NCBI GenBank assembly: GCA_009768925.2
Contig: VHIT02000011.1
Coordinates: forward strand, 389,253-453,252
DNA from: Cryptosporidium bovis
Taxonomy: Eukaryota > Apicomplexa > Conoidasida > Eucoccidiorida > Cryptosporidiidae
Direction: 5' to 3'
Length of the DNA: 64,000 nucleotides
A model generated the notes under the pieces. The model had not been told where the DNA came from, did not search any database, and saw only the letters and a list, made by a program, of their open reading frames with translations. Below are positions 57,056-64,000 of the stretch, one piece after another. Position numbers and translations under genes: made by a program. How positions within the stretch are numbered: position 1 is the first letter of the stretch; each line of letters starts with the position of its first letter.

Positions 57056-58330
57056 TTATGAGAAGTAGCTCAGGGGAGACTTTTTTTTCGATAAGACCGC
57101 CGATATTCCTTCTACAAAGTCCTCGTGGCATAATATCGTCGCTCCTCTCCTTAAAGCCGTCATTCCTGCTTCAACACAAACGGCCTTTAGTTGTGCACCA
57201 TTGAAGTCGTCAGTAGATCTAGATAGCTCTTGGAAATTTACATCGTTTAAATCAACATTCATCTTTCTGCTGTGTATTTGAAGTATCCTGGATCTTGCTT
57301 CCTCATTTGGATGTGGTAGTTCAACTTTTCTGTCAAGCCTTCCGGACCTCAGAAGAGCGGGATCAAGTGTATCAGGCCTGTTTGTTGCTGCAATGACCTT
57401 TACACGGTCATCAGAACTGAATCCATCTAGTTGGTTTAGAAGTTCAAGCATGGTTCTTTGAACTTCACGATCGCCACTATGTTCACTATCAAATCTTTTC
57501 ATTCCAATTGCATCCAACTCGTCAATAAAAATGATTGAAGGAGCTTTCTCGCGTGCAATCTGGAAGGCATCCCTAACCATTTTGGCACCGTCACCAATAA
57601 ACATTTGCACAAGCTGTGGGCCTGCAAGTTTTAAAAATGTTGCTTTTGTTTGCGCAGCACATGCACGTGCTAAAAGTGTTTTACCAGTACCTGGTGGTCC
57701 ATACATTAAAATACCTTTCGGAGGTTTAATTCCAATCTTTTCAAACCTCTCTTTGTGTGTCATTGGCAATACAATTGCTTCAACTAGTTCCTGTATTTGC
57801 TTATCTAAACCTCCAATATCTGAGTATTCCTCCATTGGTTTCTCATCAACTTCCATAGCTTTTACTCTCGAATCATACTCTGGTGGGAGCTTGTCCAGAA
57901 TAAGATAGCTATCCTTATTCACACCCACTAAATCTCCTGGTTTAAGCTCAGACTCAGGGACTAGTCCTATAACTGGGAGAAAAACTGTTTGTCTCGATGA
58001 TGTTTTAATAACCATACATTTCTCATTCTTATCTCCATCGAATTCAACTCCATCATCCTCATTATTTTGGTTTCCAAAGTCTAAAGATTCCACAACATTG
58101 GCGACCAAATATGGAAGCTGCTTGTTTAGTTTAATCTTTTCAGTATTGCTCCTAATTCTCTCATTCATCTGCCCTAATTCATGCCTTAAACGGTTGCTTT
58201 CGCTCTTCATTAATCTTATCTCGCCGTCCAATAGCCTGATTCTTGATTGTAGCTCAGAAACGCTCAACATTTTCACACTCTCAATAGCGTCCTCTGAGGA
58301 CCAGTTATCTGAGCCTTCTTCCACTGACAT
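57056..58330 (-). CDS. RPT5: 26S proteasome regulatory ATPase Rpt5
   Basis: The 424-residue AAA+ protein has an N-terminal coiled coil (about 22-70), an OB domain (about 75-165, with [16 protein letters not shown] and [17 protein letters not shown]) and an ATPase domain. Walker A is GPPGTGKT at 211-218, Walker B is FIDELDAIG, and the pore loop is [37 protein letters not shown] and [19 protein letters not shown] follow. The [15 protein letters not shown] and [13 protein letters not shown] readings identify Rpt5 (PSMC3/TBP1) among the six Rpts. The C-terminus reads LSYFS, where most Rpt5 proteins have a hydrophobic-Tyr-x motif that opens the 20S gate. It is convergent with the PI4K-gamma-like gene, 99 bp apart. 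Confidence 0.96.
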   Translation of the reverse strand: MSVEEGSDNWSSEDAIESVKMLSVSELQSRIRLLDGEIRLMKSESNRLRHELGQMNERIRSNTEKIKLNKQLPYLVANVVESLDFGNQNNEDDGVEFDGDKNEKCMVIKTSSRQTVFLPVIGLVPESELKPGDLVGVNKDSYLILDKLPPEYDSRVKAMEVDEKPMEEYSDIGGLDKQIQELVEAIVLPMTHKERFEKIGIKPPKGILMYGPPGTGKTLLARACAAQTKATFLKLAGPQLVQMFIGDGAKMVRDAFQIAREKAPSIIFIDELDAIGMKRFDSEHSGDREVQRTMLELLNQLDGFSSDDRVKVIAATNRPDTLDPALLRSGRLDRKVELPHPNEEARSRILQIHSRKMNVDLNDVNFQELSRSTDDFNGAQLKAVCVEAGMTALRRGATILCHEDFVEGISAVLSKKKSPLSYFS

Positions 58331-60357
58331 CTTTCATTAAATTCACTACAAAACTCAGAAGAGAAAAAAGGATCTTAAAGTAATCATTCCCCCTCTCCCA
58401 CAGAAATTTATTTGTAGCCGCCTATAAATTGAATTTTTGTTTGTACTTGTCTATTGCAAATCGTTTAGTACGGAGAAAAAGATTTGGATGTTGCGCAAAT
58501 TCCCATTGACCTCAAACTTTTATATGTAGATATCCATAACTTTACTTTGTTATTACTCCTCTCATATCTTTCACTTCAGAAACTTCAGGGCGGAATATTA
58601 TTTTCAAGATACTTTCATACCCCCAGTTGTTTTTTCGTTTTCAAGCAAGAAGCAATGATCTTTAATTGGTAAATTATGGTTTGTTCTGCTACGTTTAATT
58701 TAGAATGGATTTTAATGGCGTTGTTTCTTCACCTTGTTTCCTTGAAACTTGATTAACGTTCAACTTTTAGTATGCCCGTTTAAAAGCCCCTGAATATAAT
58801 TTAAACCATAGCAATAACCTTGCAATTCTAATGAGTATATATTAAACTTTTTAACAATTATGTTGGGAGTAGGGCTGGGTTTTTCGAATTACACATAACT
58901 ATTTGGAGGGGTATAATTTGAATCTACACAACAATTGGCATCACGATTATTCGAGTGTTTGTATTTTAATTATGTACAACTGTAATTTCGCAATTTATTT
59001 ACATGTACTCATATACATTATATGGAGTAATTGGTTTCAGTAGCATCAAATATCTATTTCTGTAAACTAAAGAAAAAGGTAATGAATTTATCGTAAGAAT
59101 TAATTAAATAATTTACAACATAGCACTACCATTTGTACATGGGAGTTAAGAAAATGTTTAAAACTGAATTAACTACTAGTGTTTGGGAGAAACATGGCCA
59201 GCACATCATTGATAACTACACTGGATGAAAGAAATGGAATAATATGGTCAATTAATAATGTTATAATAAGATTCATAAAATAATGTTTAATCTTTTTTCT
59301 CTCCATGTTTGGTCAAAGTGTAACTAGTTACTCACTTATAGATCAAGCGGTATATTGGAAAACACAATGTAGCACCAAGCGCTCACTAGCAATAGCGCTC
59401 AGAAGACTTTTGCCACAACTAGGAGAATTGTAAATGATGTCTTCTTGGTAAATATTAATCCAGAAACTCATATTGCTAGAGAAGTTTTCTCAATTTGAGG
59501 TAAGTCTAATATAAGAATGCTTTACTCATATGATGCAAAATTTCCACACTAGTCTTATTTTTTCATGCTGAAAAAAATGGAATGAATGCTGGAATTACCG
59601 GCTGATGAGTGTAAGGTTAATTAATGCCTTAATTTATTAAATTTCCTTAGGAGTTCATTATTTTTAAGCAAGAATTTGCAGGATTTTCAAATGATATCCA
59701 AAGAAGATCGACAGTAAATGATGAATAAGATAAGTGACACAAGTTAAGCTCTAGTATTTTAAATTGTTTCGTGGCGAAACATACATGATGTTATTCGATT
59801 TTTTGGTAATGTCTTGTGGTTTTAGTCAATGTGAAGCTGTCTAATTTTTCATACGCTTCTTTTTAATCCGAGTTTTTTTTTGTTTGGGCTAATAAAAGGG
59901 TCATTTGGCAATACGGAATTATTCGAGTTTATTCAGTTCATAATGTGATATGAATTTGTACTGGACATTACTAATATAAATAATGAGGACTAGGCATCTA
60001 CTAGTCTATAAAATTCAGTAGAATTTCACTCATACCTTTGCTGAGTTTACTTCCTGTGGGGGAGTTTTGTACGTTCTTAGAGCCGTCTTCAAATTTTAGT
60101 GCTATATATTTGCGTGGGTTTGAAATAACACTAATATTACATTATAAATCGTTGGAGATGTTTGTATGCGACCTATAGTTGCTATATAGGTACCTGACAT
60201 GCAGTTTGTTTCTTTAATTTTAGTCTTTTTCTATTTAGACACTTTCTCCATTGACTGTCTTGCACCGGATTACTTCGGCAGTTGGCGCACGGCGGTTTAC
60301 TTACATCTCTTCAAGAATTTAATTATTAGGTTTCATTGACTAAAAAGAATAGAGAAA
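58331..60357. other. Two-kilobase spacer between Rpt5 and the EDC4-like gene
   Basis: This is the largest gap in the window. It is AT-rich with no long ORF. A 43-codon ORF (ATG at 59305, TAA ends 59433) encodes a peptide with a basic leucine-rich end, STKRSLAIALRRLLPQLGEL. It is short, and I do not call it a gene. A 62-codon open frame near 58484 lacks an ATG at its start. An E2F-like pair lies at 60282-60298. No tRNA or snRNA signature was found. Unannotated long non-coding transcripts are possible here. Confidence 0.55.
60282..60298. promoter_or_regulatory. Paired E2F-like motifs TTGGCGC and GGCGGTTT
   Basis: TTGGCGC (60282-60288) and GGCGGTTT (60291-60298) are 2 bp apart and lie 60-76 bp upstream of the EDC4-like ATG. 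It is a closely spaced cluster of the recurrent motif. Confidence 0.45.
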
Positions 60358-62973
60358 ATGACATTGCTTAATCTTCCAAAAAGACAGTGGTGTCCTATCC
60401 GTGACAGCTCTGTGAGCTTTGAGATGACATATCCTCAGAATGTCTCATTGGTTCAGACCGTTTCTACTTTACAATGTAACCGTGAATACATTGTACATAT
60501 GTTTTCTGAGATTCCGAGAGTGATACTACTTGAATCAGGTACTCACTGTTATGAAGAATTAAATAACAACTCCAATTGCAGCAGCAAATTGGCAGGTCTT
60601 GGAATGGAAAATTTCTCTCTTTCCCAAACGTCCAATAACATAGTCTATACAACCGGAAATGACATTTCGATGGTGAATATTCAATCTGACAAAGTAAGTA
60701 CACTTGTAAAGGGCGAATTTAGATGGAAAAATGTCTTGTTCAACCCGGAAGATGACCGTTTTTTCGTCGCCTGGAGTGAGAATAGCGTCTATATTTGGAA
60801 CAGATCTGCATACGAGTTTAACTTAATTCAAGCAGAGAATCAAAAATCCATGATCTCGAAGCCGTCTCAGAGCCACAGTGTTGGTTTTTCGAGTTTCATA
60901 AGAGTATATTATGCAAGTGGTGTCAACATTGCCAGATGTAACTTCGTTGGAGACTATATTGTTGTATTTACGAAGAATGGGCTTTATGATATAGTTTCAG
61001 TAAACCTATCCCCTGGAGAGTATTTCAGAAACTTTGGAACAAAATCAGTACTTGGTAAAAATTCGATATTACTTGACGTTATAGTGTTTCCAAATATTAA
61101 ATCAAATGAAGGTTCTGGCATAGTCGACAAAGTTTGTATTTCTACTTTATCAGTTAATAATGACATTTATAAGGTTGAGCTTCTGTCTCTTCCAATTGAT
61201 GTTGAAAAAGATTGCACTAGTACGCAATTAATTGGCATTCATATTTCAGAGGAAAACAAGTGCATTTCACAGCATATAGCCAATTTTATTAGTCCATTTT
61301 GGGATGATTATATTGCAATACATATTTTTAATCAAATTGTAATTTTCTCCATGAGTAATGACTTTTCTATTAATGGTGTGTATTTATTTCCATCTAGAAT
61401 TCTGGAAACTGCAGCATTCCGTCCTCCAAGAAATATCTCATGGATGGATATTGGGGTAGATGTTGATAAGAAAAAAATGGCAGTAAAGCAACCTATTGAA
61501 GTTTTTGTCTCTAATATCTTTGGTGGCTTGGAATCAATAATTGTTCCTTCCTATCAAGCTGATTCTGGTAATGCCACAGAAGATCCCGGAGTTTCAAATG
61601 ACGCCACCTCAAACCATAAGACAGCGAACATTTCTGAATCAAAGAATGATGTAACTGACGATTACTATTCAGCATTAATGTCAACATCTTGCCTTAAAGT
61701 TGATAAAAATCACACACCAAACGGTAATAAGTCTCAATGTAGCAATAATAGATCAGATATTTTATCATCATTATTTGGAACTCTTAATTTAAGTGGAAGA
61801 GAGATTGAAAATAACAAACAGAACCCACAGTCTTATGTAAACGGCGTTATGGAAAGTAATCCCAATGATTTAAAAGATAAAAACGAGTTGCTAGCAAAGG
61901 ATATAAAAGTCATCCTACAAGATTTTATCCACGGTCTCAAAGACTCACTTTTGGAGATTGTAAACGAAAAAATTTCTCCAATTGAAGAAAGCATTAAGGA
62001 GATAAAATCGCTTATATCTGAAATTCATGGAATAAAAGATGGAAATAAGAACACTTTGAACTCGATAAAAGGATTAGAATCATTAGTTAATGAACATAAT
62101 AACAAGATTACAAAGAAACTTGATACTGCAGACAGTAAAGCGGAGAAAATGTTAAAGGAATTTAAGAGTATCAACGAGAAACTCAACAAAAAAAATAAGA
62201 ATAATGATAGTAAGAATGGAACTTCAATTGAGGAATTCACGCGAGTCATTGCAGATTCATTCGAGACCCTGACCAACGTTGTCTCTGATTTACAATCAAC
62301 AATGAGTAGATTCGAATCGCATATAAGTACTTCATCTTCAAACAATTCATCTTCAGATAATAATAAAGTTCCTGATAAATCAGAAAATAATGAGATTGAA
62401 GCTCAAATAGAAGACGCTCTCAATCAAAAGCAATACGACCGTGCATTCGCCATTGCAATATCAGCGGACCAAACCTCAATAACATCTCAATCAGAAAAGG
62501 GTTACTTTCACAATGAAGAATGTTGGGTACTTAATCTCTCTCAAAAGTTTGATCCATGTATTTGGCTAGACAATGAACCGTTGCCGATAAGCTATCCTGT
62601 TATTCTAGGTATATGCAAAATTCTAAGCGACACTGTGCCGTACTTAATAATCTCCCTTAAAGACCTATCTGGTACTGCACAACAGAATGGAATTTCGGAT
62701 TTAAAAATGAGGATACTTTGGATAAAAGAGACAATTCATTGCTTTGAACCATTCACAGATGCATTAACGCCTAATGACATTATTCAAATACTTAATGAAA
62801 TATCAGAGACCATAAATAAATGTATCAATCTGATAAATACATTTTCGGAAGGCACGCAACATTCTAGTCAAGTACCGGTATGCTTTGTTGACGGCTCTAT
62901 ATTGAGCGATATAACCAGCATATTAAGACAAATTAGGAGGATCACTAGGAATATTACATCTAATTTGAAGTAG
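60358..62973 (+). CDS. Enhancer of mRNA decapping 4 (EDC4/Ge-1/Varicose)-like scaffold
   Basis: The 871-residue protein has three parts. The first 400 or so residues are beta-rich with repeated hydrophobic strands (NIVYTTGNDISMVNI, FRWKNVLFNPEDDRFFVAWSENSVYIWN), which fits a WD40 propeller. A polar serine/asparagine-rich linker follows, then a coiled coil (about 515-650: SLLEIVNEKISPIEESIKEI, KKLDTADSKAEKMLKEF). The C-terminal alpha-helical domain (about 685-871) begins IEAQIEDALNQKQYDRAFAIAISA and has ISYPVILGICKILSD. The family equivalent is an INELLxQGxVNQAFQQALTA stretch followed by a leucine-rich helix. EDC4 joins DCP1 and DCP2 in P-bodies. The E2F-like pair lies directly upstream. No intron is needed. 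I am fairly confident because the propeller, coiled coil and terminal domain occur in the right order. Confidence 0.82.
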   Translation: MTLLNLPKRQWCPIRDSSVSFEMTYPQNVSLVQTVSTLQCNREYIVHMFSEIPRVILLESGTHCYEELNNNSNCSSKLAGLGMENFSLSQTSNNIVYTTGNDISMVNIQSDKVSTLVKGEFRWKNVLFNPEDDRFFVAWSENSVYIWNRSAYEFNLIQAENQKSMISKPSQSHSVGFSSFIRVYYASGVNIARCNFVGDYIVVFTKNGLYDIVSVNLSPGEYFRNFGTKSVLGKNSILLDVIVFPNIKSNEGSGIVDKVCISTLSVNNDIYKVELLSLPIDVEKDCTSTQLIGIHISEENKCISQHIANFISPFWDDYIAIHIFNQIVIFSMSNDFSINGVYLFPSRILETAAFRPPRNISWMDIGVDVDKKKMAVKQPIEVFVSNIFGGLESIIVPSYQADSGNATEDPGVSNDATSNHKTANISESKNDVTDDYYSALMSTSCLKVDKNHTPNGNKSQCSNNRSDILSSLFGTLNLSGREIENNKQNPQSYVNGVMESNPNDLKDKNELLAKDIKVILQDFIHGLKDSLLEIVNEKISPIEESIKEIKSLISEIHGIKDGNKNTLNSIKGLESLVNEHNNKITKKLDTADSKAEKMLKEFKSINEKLNKKNKNNDSKNGTSIEEFTRVIADSFETLTNVVSDLQSTMSRFESHISTSSSNNSSSDNNKVPDKSENNEIEAQIEDALNQKQYDRAFAIAISADQTSITSQSEKGYFHNEECWVLNLSQKFDPCIWLDNEPLPISYPVILGICKILSDTVPYLIISLKDLSGTAQQNGISDLKMRILWIKETIHCFEPFTDALTPNDIIQILNEISETINKCINLINTFSEGTQHSSQVPVCFVDGSILSDITSILRQIRRITRNITSNLK

Positions 62974-63024
62974 AGGAAGTAATCTTTTTTTCAAATACTT
63001 ATTCTTGTTTAACTCTGGCGCGTG

Positions 63025-63091
63025 AATTTCCACCCGCGGTCCGGCTTCGGAGAAAATTTCCAGGGTGGTGTGTTCTCAACCTGGAATTTCC
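63025..63091. repeat. Three AATTTCC copies at exact 30-bp spacing
   Basis: AATTTCC occurs at 63025-63031, 63055-63061 and 63085-63091. The starts are exactly 30 bp apart, about three helical turns, which would place the copies on one face of the DNA. The units between them are not similar, so this is a phased motif and not a tandem duplication. The position at the AT-to-GC switch before the rDNA fits a factor-binding array. Confidence 0.6.
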
Positions 63092-63630
63092 GGTCATTGC
63101 GAAGTGATTGTTGACAGATGTTATTAGTTTGTGGGCGTTTATTTCGACTTGAAATGGCGTTTGATGGACTTGTAATTGGATTGCTTACTTCCTTGGAGGT
63201 GCAACGGTTGTCTTTGTGACCTTGAGAGTCCCGTATGCACGTCTGATTCCGTGAGGTGTTGTATTGGTATGGTATCCATAACCTTAGATAAGCCATATTG
63301 TATGACCACGGTGCGACGTTTGTTGCGTGGGATGCATGGTGACTTTATTTGTTCGCCTCCCCGCGGTTTTAGCGTATGTTAGCCTCCGTTGGTTCGTGGC
63401 GTACAATGTTCGGTTGCTTCGCGGCCGCCGTTTTGGAATTCTTGGCTGTGGGGCAACTTGAATGTAGTTCAATACTTTCTTAAATTTGCTAGCTTGTGTT
63501 TTTATGTTATCATCTTAATTTACATAAGCAGGGAGTTAGAAGCTGTGGTGAGGAGGTCCGGGTAAAGGCGTTGTTTCCGCCCGTCCGGGCATTGTCCACC
63601 GCTTCCGTCCAGACGACGTCCTCGATGGGT

Positions 63631-63644
63631 TACTCACATGTGAG
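63631..63644. repeat. Perfect 14-nt palindrome in the rRNA spacer
   Basis: ACTCACATGTGAGT is self-complementary over all 14 bases. It contains the E-box CACATG/CATGTG at its centre. It lies about 300 bp upstream of the 18S start, within the GC-rich part of the spacer. Confidence 0.6.
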
Positions 63645-63690
63645 TGGGGGTGTGACCCTTTGATTTCTGTCGCTTACTTTTGAATAATCG

Positions 63691-63709
63691 GACATATATA
63701 TACTATGTC
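63691..63709. repeat. Small inverted repeat around a TATA-rich loop
   Basis: GACATA (63691-63696) and TATGTC (63704-63709) are inverted copies that flank TATATAC. An AT-rich core within a GC-rich spacer suggests a promoter element or a short RNA hairpin. Its function is inferred. Confidence 0.45.
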
Positions 63710-63944
63710 GCGTTTGGCCGTCATGCTCTCAGTGGTCTTGGGTTTCCACGTTTCTCGTTTCAGATCATCCGATCGTCGTGGTAGGGGAAGGTCCTCGGTA
63801 TGTGTATGGGGGATGCCATTGTATGTAACTCGTGGTTCTCTTAGTCTGAGCTTTCTCGCTATCTACTTGATTGGTTCACTCCTGTTTTCGAGGCGTCTTT
63901 ACCCGATTTCCCTCTTGCATTTTCAGCCAATTCGCTAAGATAGT

Positions 63945-64000
63945 AACCTGGTTGATCCTGCCAGTAGTCATATGCTTGTCTCAAAGATTAAGCCATGCAT
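63945..64000 (+). rRNA. 18S (small-subunit) ribosomal RNA, 5' end
   Basis: The sequence from AACCTGGTTGATCCTGCC onward is the universal eukaryotic 18S 5' end. It continues with CAGTAGTCATATGCTTGTCT and CAAAGATTAAGCCATGCA as in apicomplexans. The gene runs off the right edge, so only 56 nt are visible. From what I know, rDNA units in Cryptosporidium are few and dispersed and not in long tandem arrays, which fits a unit that follows directly after protein-coding genes. Confidence 0.97.

Larger units (their letters stand above)
62974..63944 (+). promoter_or_regulatory. Ribosomal RNA spacer and 5' external transcribed spacer
   Basis: Base composition changes abruptly near 63015 from AT-rich to much higher GC content. 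GC-rich segments (63015-63110, 63540-63680) alternate with AT-rich parts (63476-63530). The stretch leads directly to the 18S rRNA start. It should hold the RNA polymerase I promoter and the 5' ETS, but I cannot fix the transcription start. Open frames on both strands here are composition artefacts. Notable sequence features, listed separately, are three AATTTCC copies spaced exactly 30 bp, a 14-nt palindrome and a small inverted repeat. Confidence 0.75.

Noticed and set aside
57060-57080. TAGCTCAGG resembling a tRNA D-arm/A-box
   Set aside because: It lies inside the Rpt5 coding sequence and no cloverleaf can be drawn around it.
58484-58672. 62-residue frame upstream of the 2-kb gap
   Set aside because: The frame starts at a TTG and not an ATG, and I found no splice pattern or homology. 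It remains a weak possibility for a small spliced gene.
59305-59510. Short peptide fragments that resemble parts of histone H2B (KRS, RLLP-GEL, VNDVF, PET-I)
   Set aside because: The fragments are in different frames and in the wrong order compared with H2B, and each is only a few residues long. I judge this to be chance, although a translated search would settle it.
63009-63938. Several open frames on both strands next to 18S rRNA
   Set aside because: They lie in the rRNA spacer, have arginine/proline/serine-rich composition typical of translated GC-rich non-coding DNA, and overlap each other on both strands.
1-64000. Mobile elements, CRISPR arrays, prophage or horizontally acquired islands
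   Set aside because: I saw no transposase, terminal repeats, phage genes or repeat-spacer pattern. Composition is uniform apart from the rRNA spacer.

Overview
This is a compact, AT-rich, gene-dense eukaryotic nuclear window, and everything in it fits an apicomplexan of the genus Cryptosporidium. There are two plant-like calcium-dependent protein kinases. Most genes are single-exon, and the few introns are only 45-65 nt. Intergenic gaps are short. Mitosome-type genes occur beside a nearly complete set of core eukaryotic machinery. At the right edge a ribosomal RNA unit begins with the 5' end of an 18S rRNA of apicomplexan type. From memory, C. parvum carries MCM2, MCM4 and two CDPKs on chromosome 2; I could not verify this, and the species cannot be fixed from this window alone.

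Layout, left to right. 1-6.5 kb: the 3' part of proteasome lid subunit Rpn9, a mitoferrin-like carrier, a three-exon cytochrome b5-domain gene that I re-assembled, a secreted lineage-specific protein and a CDPK. 6.5-20 kb: ribosomal protein eS25, an unknown gene, a DGAT1-type acyltransferase, MCM2, a two-exon PGS1-type phosphatidyltransferase, a membrane-anchored UBA4/MOCS3-like E1-rhodanese protein, an unknown gene and a plasma-membrane-type syntaxin. 20-32.5 kb: a long spacer, a seven-finger C2H2 protein, eIF3L, two-exon ZPR1, the cap hypermethylase TGS1, an enoyl-CoA reductase, the tRNA 2'-phosphotransferase and a degenerate kinase-fold protein. 32.8-47 kb: an unknown gene, an Eps15-homology protein, MCM4, a COG2-like tether subunit, an adenylate cyclase and a DDHD phospholipase. 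47-58.3 kb: a six-cysteine type I membrane protein, a second CDPK, an MFS transporter, a two-exon DnaJ, a small multi-exon gene, a ubiquitin-like/PI4K-gamma kinase and the proteasome ATPase Rpt5. 58.3-64 kb: a 2-kb spacer, an EDC4-type decapping scaffold, a GC-richer ribosomal spacer/promoter and the 18S start.

The genes are a mixture of housekeeping functions and not an operon-like system. Several functional themes recur: the proteasome (Rpn9, Rpt5), the replicative helicase (MCM2, MCM4), lipid metabolism (PGS1, DGAT1, enoyl-CoA reductase, DDHD lipase), Ca2+/cAMP/phosphoinositide signalling (two CDPKs, cyclase, PI4K-gamma), membrane traffic (syntaxin, COG2, EH protein) and RNA processing (TGS1, Tpt1, EDC4). 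E2F-like GGCGCC/TTGGCGC/CCGCCAA motifs recur in many intergenic spacers. I found no mobile element, CRISPR array or tRNA gene. The items most worth a second look are an E1-like protein that lacks the usual catalytic cysteine, a pseudokinase-like protein, a small four- or five-exon gene between DnaJ and PI4K, and an exact 30-bp-spaced triple repeat upstream of the rDNA.
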